Source: Larimichthys crocea
Lineage: Eukaryota > Chordata > Actinopteri > Sciaenidae
Assembly (NCBI RefSeq): GCF_000972845.2
Contig: NC_040018.1
Coordinates: 7,230,761 to 7,294,760 of the forward strand
Length of the DNA stretch: 64,000 nt
Reading direction: 5' to 3'
Made by a program: the position numbers and the translations under genes. Below are positions 36,196-47,482 of the stretch, one piece after another (the first letter of the stretch is position 1; each line of letters starts with the position of its first letter). The notes beneath the pieces were generated by a model. It was not told where the DNA came from. It worked only from the letters and a program-made list of their open reading frames with translations, and made no database searches.

Positions 36196-36730
36196 CAGCG
36201 ATCCCCAACCACCGGGCCGCAGACCGGTACCGGTCCATTGGTCATTTAGTACCAGGCCGCACAGAAATATATATATATGTTTTATTTTGAAAAATGGCCG
36301 GATTCTTTCCCAATTACATCCGTCTTTGCCTCTTGACACAGGTTAAGACAGGTCAAGACGCTCCTCTCGGAAACGTGATACGTTGTTAAGCCCTCAAAGC
36401 TTGCAAAAAATTTGTAAAAAACATCTTTGGAAAGCTTCTTCAGCGACCAAAACTAAATTACGGAATAGACTGGACATAAGGAACACACTTCGGGTGTCAT
36501 TGTCTCCCATTACTCCTAGATGGGACCAGTTCATTGCGGAGAAACAAGCTCAGGGCTTCCACTAATTAAGCATAATGGTGAGTTGTATTTTTATGCACTT
36601 TATATTTGTTTTTATGCCGGTCGCATCATTTTATTTCGTTGTATTTACCCCCCACACATTGAAGGGCGGTCCGTGAAAATATTGTCCTACATGAGACGGT
36701 CCGTGGCGCAGAAAAGGTTGGGGACCACTG
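36196..36730. mobile_element. hAT element carrying a transposase remnant, first copy
   Basis: Ends CAGCGATCCCCAACC and GGTTGGGGACCACTG. The left flank TTCTAGAC (36188-36195) has no partner on the right (ATCTTCAT at 36731), whereas the second copy has TTCTAGAC on its right (42052-42059). The element is related by its ends to 30578-31330 but has a different interior. Confidence 0.8.
36383..36565 (+). pseudogene. hAT transposase C-terminal remnant
   Basis: The 60-codon frame ends NTLRVSLSPITPRWDQFIAE KQAQGFH-stop. This resembles the C-terminal tail of hAT (Charlie/ZBED5-like) transposases, where a basic segment is followed by IxP and a QAQxSH-like end just before the stop. Upstream transposase sequence is missing. 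The equivalent frame in the second copy (about 41710-41885) is shifted. Confidence 0.6.
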
Positions 36731-37290
36731 ATCTTCATGACCTTTGTCTGCAGGATTTCTGAACAGTCTCCCTGAGATAAACACTGAGCTTTAGTCACTC
36801 ACTCAATCAAATCAAAGAATCGATAACTAATGGTGCACACACGGTAACGGCGGCTGAGTAGTACCTCAGGCCTGGGAAGTGATCTGTTTTTTTTGTGTTT
36901 ATGATAATACACAGTGCAGCAATATATGGAATTATTTACAGAGAAACCGCCTCTGCCCAATGTCCTGTCTCAAAATAACCAACACCACAGACTTTGGAGA
37001 TACGAGAGCCTACAAAAAGGTCCCACATGGACTCGTAGAAACTGAGCAGCTGAGTGCTCTTTCTTAAAATAAATGCTGTGCGGACTTAAAAAGCAGGAAT
37101 AGTGCTGCCGCTCTGGTCACGACAAGTTCCCAAGTTGAAGGAAGAAAGACGAGGGTTTGGCTGTAATTGACCAGCTGGCTGGGTTTTTGTTTGTGTTGGC
37201 TTCTGGCAGCAGTTTTATATCTTGGGGAAAGCCACGTTATCTGCACATAACATCGCATTATTTATATCCGCCTTGTTTATTGCTGTAAAG

Positions 37291-37327
<37 letters not shown>

Positions 37328-37495
37328 CCTGGGAGAGGAGGGGCGGCGCCGTGCTCTCAAAAGGAGGATAAAGCGACGAGAGCGCCCCCTGCACGCAATC
37401 CTCCATAGCCTCGGAACCCTGAGAGAGACAAAGATCGTAAGAAAGGGTTAAAAGTGAACCGGACACTGAGTGGACAGGACTGTGTGTGTGTTTGT
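36731..37495. other. unique segment between hAT end and gap
   Basis: Not repeated after the second copy of block D. Contains (GT)n at 37292-37322 and no supported gene; the GC-richer part at 37330-37440 has no open frame of note. It may belong to a different place in the genome (see the finding on the missing target duplication). Confidence 0.5.
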
Positions 37496-37505
37496 NNNNN
37501 NNNNN
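37496..37505. other. assembly gap of 10 N
   Basis: The sequence after the gap restarts at the equivalent of 31953, 5.5 kb upstream. Confidence 0.95.
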
Positions 37506-38834
37506 AAAGGAGACAACTCCATAATCATGCTTCATTATTCCTTAGCATTCACCACCCAGGAAGAAACATCAGAGGGATTGAGGGTATTTACTCAAATCCA
37601 GACTGGAAACTGTGTAGGTGAACTGTTATACATGCACATACCTGCACTCCACCTCTGCTGATAACGCTGACTCCAACTGTTGTCCAAATGCCTGCAGCTT
37701 TATAATCTTCAGCATTGGAGCTACGCTGCTGGTATCATTGAGATTACTGATTGTGTGTGTGTGTGTGTGTGTGTGTTTGTGTGTAGGTGTAGGTGTGTGG
37801 AGAGAGAGAGAGAGAGGGACAGCCTGACGTAGATAGAAAGAGAAGAGGAAGAGTCTCTGTCCTTTTCTTTGATCTCTTCCAGGCTTCTTTTATCTCCAGG
37901 TTTATTCTGGCTCCTTGAGTAACAGATGATACTGATGTTACCCACGCACACACACACACACACCACACACACACTCTGTACTTTTCCGTGCCATTACCAG
38001 CAACCCATCTCGAAGCTGTTCACACCACTCAGAAACAAAAGGCATTGCACATGCATGTGAACTGTGACTGCGGGATGTGTGTACAGTAAAGTTTCTTTTC
38101 GAGGGTGTTTGTCATCCTACCCACTTGTGTGCATGTGTATGTGTTGTCTCTGTCTTTGGCACACACACACACACACACAACACACAGTTGAAGGCGCCAG
38201 TCTCTGTAGTATCTGTAGACAATCTGTGGTCCGTCCCAGCACTGGCAGTGGTGCTCATTGACAAGTGCTCTTTCCTTCCTTCTATCATTCCTTCATTCCT
38301 TCCTTCTTTTCTCATCCTCAGTCCCATCTTTGCTTTATCCAGTCTGGATATTTTATTAGTTGCTCTCCCGTTTCAGAGTGTGATCTGAAACTGGAATCTG
38401 TGGTAAATAGTGTCAGCTGTTGTACTCGAGTATTTGTTCAGATACATCACTTATGAGCAAAAGAGGCAAGACTTTTTTTTTATTCACCAACCACTAAAAG
38501 TCAGTCCCGATTTACTCTTGTCTGGCGGCTTCTTGCTCGCTCGCTTACTCCTTTTCTCTTCTTAACTTCCTCCGTCAGCGTCCTCTTCGGATCATGTCCA
38601 TAGACACTGCTGAGCCGGGTTATGTTGCTTGCTTGCCCAGCTCTGGTTTCAATCTCTGGCTCTGGCTCTCTACTTGTCAGCATTCCTCCCTGTGGCTGGC
38701 CTGAAAACCTCCTCTTTCCGGCAACCCAAATGCCCCACAGTAGCAAACCAGCTAAACAACTGAGCTAAAATATCTAACAGCAGCTACAGTTGCAGTAGTT
38801 TACTTCACTGAAACTGTAACTGAACTGTGAAACT

Positions 38835-39692
38835 TGGATGAAAGACCACCATCTCCAGCTTAATCTGTCAAAACCGAACTCCTGGTCATCCCTGCCCATG
38901 AGTCAATCTGCCATGACTTCAACCTGAAAATTGGTACTGTCACTATTCCCCGAACCATGCTGCTAGAAACCTGGGCGTGTACTGATGATCGTCTTTCTCT
39001 CTCTGAGCACATTTCCTCCGTAGCGAGGTCATCTCGCTATGCATTGTGCAATATTAGAAAAATCGACCGTACCTGACCCAATATGCCGCTCAGCTCCTGA
39101 TTCAGGCTACAGTCAGCTCCCGCCTCGATTACTGCAACTCGCTCTTGGCTGGCCTACCTGCTTGCGCGATCAAACCTTTGCAATGGTCCAGAATCCGCAG
39201 CGCGAGTGTTTTCAATCAACCTAAAAGGTCACAGTCACCCCACTCTTCAGCGACCTCACTGGCTGCCTGTAGCTGCCAGAATTAAACACAAAGCTCTGAC
39301 GTAGCCTACAAAACCACCTCAGGATCTGCCCCTGCCTATCTCAGCGTCTTATAAAGGCTCACGTCCCGACCAGGGCGCTCGCTCCGCTCATACAAACCGT
39401 CTAGTTGTTCCCTCGCCTCTCGCAAAGCGAGGTCACTCTAAACTCTTCTCTGTGGTCGTCCCCAAATGGTGGAATGACCTACCAACGGCTACTGAAACAG
39501 CAACATCCCTTTCTACCTTTAAAAAACTTGTAAAAACCTTTCTGTTTCGAGATGCTTCCCTGCCTAACAAAACTAACAAAACTAACAACTACTCTGTGCT
39601 CCTTTACACCTTTCTCACGCTTATGTCCTCCTCTGTAAGTCGCTTTGGCTAAAAGCGTCTGCTAAATGTAATGTAATGTAATGTTATGTAAT
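38835..39692 (+). pseudogene. L2/CR1-like LINE, copy 2 (frameshifted)
   Basis: Same element and flanks as 33296-34171 but broken into pieces of up to about 65 codons by many single-base deletions. Because the flanks are also duplicated, this is a copy of the same insertion, not a second transposition. The breaks are probably sequence errors. Confidence 0.85.
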
Positions 39693-41542
39693 TAAATCAC
39701 AGAGAGTGCTGCTTCCATGGGCCATCTTTCTCTGTTTTCTGACTTTCATAGAGTTATAATACATTGATCAACCTGAGCAGTACTTTATTAAAGGTGTGTG
39801 TGTATCTCCCTCCTTGATGACGGGACATGACGGTCTTCAGATTTGATGTGGACTTCCCAGCAGCCAGCAGGAGCGACAGGTAACTTCTTAGCCAGGACTC
39901 AATTGCTGGGACAATTTCGAAAAATGATTTCAGGAGCTCTCAACCTCAAAGGCTCTGAAAGTAGCCTTAGCTGCTAATGCAAATAGCCACCTGGGGTTGT
40001 TCTGCTGTAACTCTTTATTCTCTGATATTCCTATCTCATTTCTGGGTGATGATCCACACAAGGGGTCCCAGGGATCCCATGAGAGGGCCACAATGACTCA
40101 CACAACGTGCATGCATGGAACTGAATTTGGATCAGATCTGTGGTCATGTGTTGGTTATTGGTATATTCATGTTGTCAACACAAGTATTCATGCATGTTTG
40201 CATGGTACCATTTGTTTGTGTGTGTCATGCTCCATGGTGTGTTTCTGTTACATATATCTGTGTGATTGGAGGGATGCCAAGGCCAGTTGCGGTCTGATTC
40301 CTGTAAGTGGATTTGTTGCTCACTTAAACTAGTCAGCATGAAGGTTTAAACTGTCACACTTGTAAACAAGGCTCTGCTCTCCAATGAGTTTGCTGCTTAA
40401 TTTTAACAGCAAGTGAACATGATGGTGGCTGTGTCTCAGTCCGCTGCTGCTGAACTCACTATAAGTCACTGTGCAGAGTGAGCCAGAGAAATGCCAGAAA
40501 TGTAAACGTAAAATAGAACTGCTGTGGTCAGTTCCCATGGGGTTGGCACAGGTGTGGCGTTGTAGTGAACTAAAATCTGTGCAGCATTCATCTCGCAAAT
40601 CATTTGCACATTTAGGCGTAGCAGTTTTTTAAAGGCTTGGCTTTGTGCTTTTTTTTTCATTCATGCTGTTCACAGTGAGCCCAGCTAAGTGGAGGCTAGT
40701 GTGCTGTTCATTGGCCTGCCTGGAAGTACATCACAGATGTATCCCTTCTATATATACATATTGTATGTATACATGACCCGTTGCCACATCCTCATTAGCC
40801 CTTAACGTTCTGGAGCACAGCATCCATCCTAACACATCAGCTTCCAGCCACATACTGTCTGACAGCTGTTAGAACTGACTGGATGAATATGTCTAAGTGA
40901 AATAAAGTGGAAAATGTGCATTCCTTCACACAGAGTTGGGGCCTCGGCACGAGGCATTTGATCAGAGTCGCAGAGACAAAAGTTTCCTCTCACAGCGGGG
41001 TGAGTCTCGATGTATTGATCCTCAGTTTTCTATATTACTACATTTCCATCATTCATTTGAAGCAATTAGATACATCTAAACTCCCTTTTTTTGTAGTTCT
41101 TCAAAAATCAAACATCTTTTCAATACAAGTCACTGTGTGAACCACATAGTACATAAACATGATTCTCTTTTCCTCTCCCCAGTTGACAGTGGCTGATTAT
41201 CTGGGCTCTCTGTGTTCTATATGATTGTAGATGTTTCTCAGCTTGAAACAGCTAATGTCGCTCTCCAATTTGTTGTATGAACCAAAGTGTTTCAATTCTG
41301 TGATTATTGTTTCAGTATTTTACGCAGTGTGCGTCTTGTCAAGTTTGTGCTTCCCCGTTTGTTCATAAAATCCAAACTGTGCCCAGGTCTTTGAAAACAG
41401 TTGTGGGTTTGTTTGTTATCACTCCGCTGATGTCTGCCTCCCTGCGCCGTACCTCCCAACATATAAAAATAACTTTGATTAGTCAATGGAGTGCACAGGA
41501 GCAACCATGCAAACATAACTTTACAACTTTATTGGCCAGCTG

Positions 41543-42051
41543 TTGACCGGTACCGGTCCGTTGGTCATTTAGTACCAGGCCGCACAGAAATATATATATT
41601 ATGTTTTTATTTGAAAAATGGCCGGATTCTTTCCCAATTACATCCGTCTTTGCCTCTTGACACAGGTTAAGACAGGTCAAGACGCTCCTCCGGAAACGTG
41701 ATACGTGTTAAGCCCTCAAAGCTTGCAAAAAAATTGTAAAAAAACATCTTTGGAAAGCTTCTTCCGCGACCAAAACTAAATTACGGAATAGACTGGACAA
41801 AGGAACACACTTCGGGTGTCTTGTTCCCATTACTCCTAGATGGGACCAGTTCATTGCGGAGAAACAAGCTCAGGGCTTCCACTAATTAAGCATAATGGTG
41901 AGTTGTATTTTTATGCACTTTATATTTGTTTTTATGCCGGTCGCATCATTTTATTTCGTTGTATTTACCCCCCACACATTGAAGGGCGGTCCGTGAAAAT
42001 ATTGTCCTACATGAGATCGGTCCGTGGCGCAGAAAAGGTTGGGGACCGCTG
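41543..42051. mobile_element. hAT element, second copy, left end deleted
   Basis: Starts abruptly inside the element (TTGACCGGTACCGGTCC) after GGCCAGCTG and ends GGTTGGGGACCGCTG. It is followed by TTCTAGAC, the target duplication expected from the left flank of the first copy. Confidence 0.75.
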
Positions 42052-42059
42052 TTCTAGAC

Positions 42060-42538
42060 TGCTGAACATCTGCATCTACAGGTCAGTAGTGGCACTGCAC
42101 TTCGTAGAATACAACGGTAACAAACAATGAAAGACAAATAAGGCGCCTGCTTGGGAACTCCAATACTCAGAAGAGCAGAGGGAGACATCAGGCTGCAAGG
42201 TTTCATTGTTCATGTGCCTGCACCTCTGATGGAGAAATCATCATAACTGTGGGGGTCAATGAGACCCACTGAGGTGTGAGCATAGTGCTACATACCACTG
42301 CAGCTGCCAGTTTGTACTGAGACGTCCCTCTGGTCACTGCTCTGCAAACTGAATGAACACAATTGTCACTTTGCTGTCACAATCACTGTTCTCTGTGCTG
42401 CATGAAGATGGCCTTCACATGTCTCATGCAGTAATATAATAGACCACCCCCCTCCTCTTCATTTTTAACATGGCATGACTTACTTCAGTTTTCCCTGTGT
42501 TGCTCTTCTCCTTTTAAGTATCCAAACAGTGTCCAACT
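42060..42538. other. unique sequence, nothing recognised
   Basis: No gene or repeat recognised between the hAT element and the foldback element. Confidence 0.5.
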
Positions 42539-42543
42539 ACCGT

Positions 42544-43240
42544 GCCCTGAAGTGCAAAACACAACAGCAAATTCAAAACACACTAGCAAATCAAATCACA
42601 AACACAAATCAAATAACACAAAGCAAATCGAATAACACAACAGCAAATCAAATAAACACAACAGCAAATCAAATAAAACAATAGCAAATAAATAACACAA
42701 CAGCAAATCCAATAACACAACCGCAAATCAAATAACAACAGCAAATTGAATAACACAACAGCAAATTCAAAAAACACAATAGCAAATCGAATAACACAAC
42801 AGCAAATCGAATAACACATTAGCAAATTCAAAACTGAAAGGGTAGGTACCCTCGGGTGACATGAATCGTCGCTGATTGGACTGGTGGTCCTTTGAACCGG
42901 AAAGACATGGCTTACATGTTTTCAAAATATGAGCGCTGTTAGTGACAATGTACGCGCTGCTATAAAGGATATTTTGATGCACGACATATCCATGTCGTGC
43001 ATCAAAATATCCTTTATAGCAGCGCGTACGATTTATGTCACCCGAGGGTACCTTCTCTTTCCCTTTGGGAACTTGCTGTTGCGTTTTTTGATTTGCTGTT
43101 GTGTTATTCGATTTGCTGTTGTGTTATTCGATTTGCTGTTGTGTTATATGATTTGCTGTTGTGTTATTCGATTTGCTATTGTGTTATATGATTTGCTGTT
43201 GTGTTTTTGAATTTTCTGTTGTGTTTTGCACTTCAGGGCC
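42544..43240. mobile_element. foldback element with arms of tandem ~20-bp units
   Basis: The left end GCCCTGAAGTGCAAAACACA and the right end, its complement (TGTTTTGCACTTCAGGGCC), are inverted. Each arm continues as an array of about 20-bp units of the type GCAAATCGAATAACACAACA: roughly 14 degenerate units on the left (about 42565-42835) and about 8 on the right, inverted (about 43070-43215). The arms then reach a shared GGTACCCTCGGGTGACAT and a perfect central hairpin. A 5-bp ACCGT repeat flanks both ends (42539-42543, 43241-43245), a tentative target duplication. No transposase. The frames rich in LLCY/ICCCVIRF are translations of the units. Architecture resembles foldback-type DNA transposons; I do not recognise the family. 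Confidence 0.8.
42950..43029. repeat. perfect 38-bp inverted repeat with 4-nt loop
   Basis: Left arm 42950-42987 (GTACGCGCTGC...CACGACAT), loop ATCC (42988-42991), right arm 42992-43029. The arms are exactly complementary, with no mismatch. It forms the centre of the foldback element. Confidence 0.95.
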
Positions 43241-43269
43241 ACCGTACCAACCTGAAGGTCTGAAGTGAG

Positions 43270-43273
<4 letters not shown>

Positions 43274-43301
<28 letters not shown>

Positions 43302-43320
43302 CTGTGTGTGTGTGTGTGTG
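43274..43320. repeat. (GT)n microsatellite; (GA)n nearby
   Basis: GT tract with one TC break. An (AG)n run lies at about 43572-43600 after another short GT tract. Confidence 0.9.
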
Positions 43321-43551
43321 CAAGTGTTTGTAGTGTGTGCATACAATCATCTGATACAGGGCTGGAGACGGAGTGTCTTGTCTGTCTATGGCCCAGCTGT
43401 CCAGGGACGTGTTTGTGGGTGAGCGTGGGAGTGAAACTTGTGTGTGTGTGTGTGTTTATCCCCACTGTTATCTGTGACAGATAGTTATGAGTAGACAGAC
43501 TGACGCTTTCCCAAGTGTTAGCCTTGGGGAGGACTGGGGAGAGGCATCAGG

Positions 43552-43603
<52 letters not shown>

Positions 43604-43604
43604 T

Positions 43605-44712
43605 GATGAAATGCTCTGTTTCATTCTCAGATCTCTCCTTTTTGGTTTTCTTCCGTGTTCTCTTCTTTCCATCATGGCTTCCATTGTCTTTCATTCATCC
43701 TCACAAGTAATGCAGCCTCTTAACCACTGTTCATTTTTTAGAGTCCCATTTACTACAAAGTCTGCCTACTTTACATAAAAGGCATGATTTGAATTGTTAC
43801 TATTCACAAAGTGGAGCAGAGGCTGATGAAAATTTGGTCATAAAAACTAAATTGTTGAATGAATTGAAACTGAAGAGAGAGTCTCACATCAGGCACAGCT
43901 CAAATGAAATGACAGATCACTAACCAGGCAAATGCACCACAGTTTGTTTGATCTAAGAAAGAATTTGACATTTTGTGAGATTTGTGAAAATTGAATTAGA
44001 TGGGAGGATTGATACCAGTCCTTTATCTGCCGGACTTACTGCTAGACTGAGCAGGCCGTGTGCCTTTAAAGCATAAGGCAAAGTAATAGATTTATTGTGT
44101 GTTAACTGCATCCTGACCTGGCCCTGGTAACACTGCATTCTGGTATAAACCACATTTTCATGAGCAATATAAATTCTTTCAGGGTCAAAACAACTCAAAC
44201 ATCACCCTACTTCAAGCTGACTGCATTGCAGAGCCTCAGCTACAACCAACAGCTCCAAAAATGTTCTAACAAGACATCCAGGAGGCTCCAGAACAGGTTA
44301 ATCCAGCCACAACACAAACCTCCCTCCTGTGCGCAGCCTTTAAACTTTTAACCTCTGAAATTTGTCTTACACAACAATCCAAGTCTGTCCCACATTCACA
44401 AGGGCGAAAAAATAGATCAAATCACTATGTGGAGTGAGAAAGAGGTCGCTCACAGTGACAGAGCCACAGTTCATCAATCAACTGTGCAGTTTCCCTCAGA
44501 GTATTTTTAGCTTCTTTCAGCTCATTGATTTGTGTTTTACTGTTTTGTTCCCTCTTACTGCTCACATCAATCTTGTTAACAACAAAAAAAGCTCTAAAAG
44601 CCGTTGTACACCACCGGCTCACACACACACAGTTAGAAAGCTGCTGGTGAACATAGTGGAGCATTTAGCAGCTAAAGAGTCCAAATTTATTCTCAGAGGT
44701 TGGTGGAGACCA
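43605..44712. other. unique sequence, nothing recognised
   Basis: Frames of up to 93 codons on both strands overlap each other; none has a recognised domain. Confidence 0.5.
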
Positions 44713-44720
44713 TAAAAGAG

Positions 44721-45473
44721 CTGCTAAAAACCTGGGCGTCGTACTTGATGATCGTCTTTCTCTCTCTGAGCACATTTCCTCCGTAGCGAGGTCATCTCGC
44801 TATGCATTGTACAATATTAGAAAAATCAGACCGTACCTGACCCAATATGCCGCTCAGCTCCTGATACAGGCTACAGTCAGCTCCCGCCTCGATTACTGCA
44901 ACTCGCTCTTGCCTGGCCTACCTGCTTGCGCGATCAAACCTTTGCAAATGGTCCAGAATGCCGCAGCGCGACTGGTTTTCAATCAACCTAAAAGGTCACA
45001 TGTCACCCCACTCTTCAGCGACCTGCACTGGCTGCCTGTAGCTGCCAGAATTAAACACAAAGCTCTGACGCTAGCCTACAAAACCACCTCAGGATCTGCC
45101 CCTGCCTATCTCAGCGTCTTACTAAAGGCTCACGTCCCGACCAGGGCGTTACGCTCCGCTCATACAAACCGTCTAGTTGTACCCTCGCCTCTCGCAAAGC
45201 GAGGTCACTCTAAACTCTTCTCTGTGGTCGTCCCCAAATGGTGGAATGACCTACCAACGGCTACTAGAACAGCAACATCCCTTTCTACCTTTAAAAAACT
45301 TGTAAAAACCTTTCTGTTTCCAGAATGCTTCCCTGCCTAACAAAACTAACAAAACTAACAACTACTCTGTGCTCCTTTACACCTTTCTCAGCTTATGTCC
45401 TCCTCTGTAAGTCGCTTTGGATAAAACCGTCTGCTAAATGTAATGTAATGTAATGTAATGTAATGTAATGTAA
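44721..45473 (+). mobile_element. 5'-truncated L2/CR1-like LINE, copy 3 (independent insertion)
   Basis: Starts inside the coding region at CTGCTAAAAACCTGGG and ends with GTCGCTTTGGATAAAACCGT, CTGCTAAATG and an (ATGTA)n tail. Its flanks differ from copy 1, so it is a separate transposition. A 7-bp TAAAAGA match (44713-44719 and 45471-45477) is a candidate target duplication. Confidence 0.9.
44723..45340 (+). CDS. LINE reverse transcriptase C-terminal fragment (about 205 codons)
   Basis: Open from the truncation point to the stop in the same frame as copy 1. I see three residue differences from copy 1: LLPGLP for LLAGLP, YKTTSG for YKTISG, and LFPECFPA for LFRECFPA. The clean frame shows that the element family is young and that the frame is intact in well-assembled sequence. 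Truncated; no function expected. Confidence 0.85.
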   Translation, partial: AKNLGVVLDDRLSLSEHISSVARSSRYALYNIRKIRPYLTQYAAQLLIQATVSSRLDYCNSLLPGLPACAIKPLQMVQNAAARLVFNQPKRSHVTPLFSDLHWLPVAARIKHKALTLAYKTTSGSAPAYLSVLLKAHVPTRALRSAHTNRLVVPSPLAKRGHSKLFSVVVPKWWNDLPTATRTATSLSTFKKLVKTFLFPECFPA

Positions 45474-45477
45474 AAGA

Positions 45478-46195
45478 TGATATTCAAGTTTAATTTGCTG
45501 AGTGGCCAGAAACAGGCCGTGTAAACAACTGTTTGCTAAGATGGTAGCCATAACGACTTTATTAAGTTCTAATATGTCAGTGTTGTGTTTACAGCTTGTT
45601 CCTGTTTGTACAGGAGCTGTTGAGGGCAGTTGAGTACACATGGGAGCTGATATCAGCCGTAGCAACGCTGAGTCATGTTGAGTCGAGTACGGCAAGCTCC
45701 AAGCGTTCGTCATCAGCCAATCTGTCGCACAGTCCTCAGTAAGTTTGTTTTCAGGTGTGATGCCTTTATTTCGATTGTTGATAATGAAATAAAAGCTGAG
45801 TGGGCAGGAGAAAGTGGTCTTTTTGATCAGAAGCACACTGCAGTGCAAACCTGCTACAGCACAGAACCAACTCGGTGGATTTAAGTCTCTCTTCTCAACG
45901 CAGCCATTGTGTTTATTAACCCACACACCACCCAGGCACACTTCACGTGGCATTTATTTGCAGGCTGTAAAAGAGATTTTTTTCTCTATAAATGGAATGC
46001 AATAAATAAAAAAAACACTGTATGTAATCATATTTGAAATAAATATGTTCTCTCTACATGTCTGTGTGTATGCATACAGTATGTGTGTGTACTATTGTGG
46101 AGAATATGTGCACTCGTGTGTCACAGTGATAGGATAAGAATATGGTTTCGGGTTATAGATAATGTGAAAGAGGGATTACCAGGATGAAAGGATGG
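45478..46195. other. unique sequence, nothing recognised
   Basis: The minus-strand 186-codon frame 45393-45953 runs into the L2 tail and shows no domain; I treat it as chance. Confidence 0.5.
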
Positions 46196-46201
46196 AAGGT
46201 A

Positions 46202-46244
<43 letters not shown>

Positions 46245-46838
46245 GTGTTGGAAGGTGTTGCGGGGTGAAACTGGGTGAGGAAAACTCAGTTCCTCATAGA
46301 CTGAAGCCTGCTATCAATCATGCACGGACACACTCAGAGCCAGGCTGTAAAATGCCAGAGGATTGGCCGTGGCCACAGTTTGCACATTAATGGAACAGGA
46401 AAATTTAATCAGCCAATCAAAGAATGATCTGAGTGACTTTGATTTTGTTACCAGCTCTCCTCCTCTCTGTCTCTCTCTTTGTTTCCTACTCTCCCTATCT
46501 GTCTGTTTTCCTGTTGTCTTTCCCTTCCTTCTTGTTTTTCATTTGCACAGCAGCTTGAGATGACATTTGATCATTCTGAGGGGGGTTTTTATGATAATGG
46601 CACAATTGAGGCTTTGGAAATTCATAAATATTTGCATTGTTCATCAATCAGAATCAGTCAGTTTTACTGACCAGGTATATATACACATACAAGGATTATA
46701 ATGGACATACAGAAACAAATGAGGGAAACAAGATCAATTCACTGAATCTCTAAATGCTCTAGATGTTTGTATGAGTGCTGCTTTGGACAAAAGTGTCTGA
46801 AAAAACACTGAAAACGATGAGTGAACAAAAGGAGAGAC

Positions 46839-46893
<55 letters not shown>

Positions 46894-47482
46894 GGAAGGT
46901 GTTGCGGGGTGAAACTGGGTGAGGAAAACTCAGTTCCTCATAGACTGAAGCCTGCTATCAATCATGCACGGACACACTCAGAGCCAGGCTGTAAAATGCC
47001 AGAGGATTGGCCGTGGCCACAGTTTGCACATTAATGGAACAGGAAAATTGAATCAGCCAATCAAAGAATGATCTGAGTGACTTTGATTTTGTTACCAGCT
47101 CTCCTCCTCTCTGTCTCTCTCTTTGTTTCCTACTCTCCCTATCTGTCTGTTTTCCTGTTGTCTTTCCCCTTCCTTCTTGTTTTTCATTTGCACAGCAGCT
47201 TGAGATGACATTTGATCATTCTGAGGGGGGTTTTATGATAATGGCACAATTGAGGCTTTGGAAATTCATAAATATTTGCATTGTTCATCAATCAGAATCA
47301 GTCAGTTTTACTGACCAGGTATATATACACATACAAGGATTATAATGGACATACAGAAACAAATGAGGGAAACAAGATCAACTCACTGAATCTCTAAATG
47401 CTCTAGATGTTTGTATGAGTGCTGCTTTGGACAAAAGTGTCTGAAAAAACACTGAAAACGATGAGTGAACAAAAGGAGAGAC

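Larger units (their letters stand above)
31953..36730 (+). repeat. large duplicated block D, first copy
   Basis: From AAAGGAGACAACTCCATAAT at 31953 this block recurs in order at 37506-42051. This copy carries an intact LINE frame and a complete hAT left end; the second copy lost both. No host gene seen. Contains short GT, GA and CA tracts around 32205-32275 and 32405-32430. Confidence 0.9.
37506..42051 (+). repeat. large duplicated block D, second copy (error-like)
   Basis: Collinear with 31953-36730 but about 230 bp shorter. About 135 bp is one deletion at the hAT left end (equivalent to about 36085-36217). The rest is scattered single-base losses, for example GGTCACAGTCACC for GGTCACATGTCACC. 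Substitutions are few compared with indels. Confidence 0.9.

Noticed and set aside
37215..37535. 106-codon minus-strand frame crossing the gap
   Set aside because: It is open only because the Ns are read as unknown residues; it also includes a microsatellite.
42565..42835. CRISPR-like array of regular repeats
   Set aside because: Units are contiguous without unique spacers, degenerate, and mirrored on the other side of a hairpin in a vertebrate genome.
45393..45953. 186-codon minus-strand frame
   Set aside because: Its C-terminus (repeated HYITL) is translation of a (TACAT)n LINE tail. The rest has no domain, no splice context and no bias toward coding.
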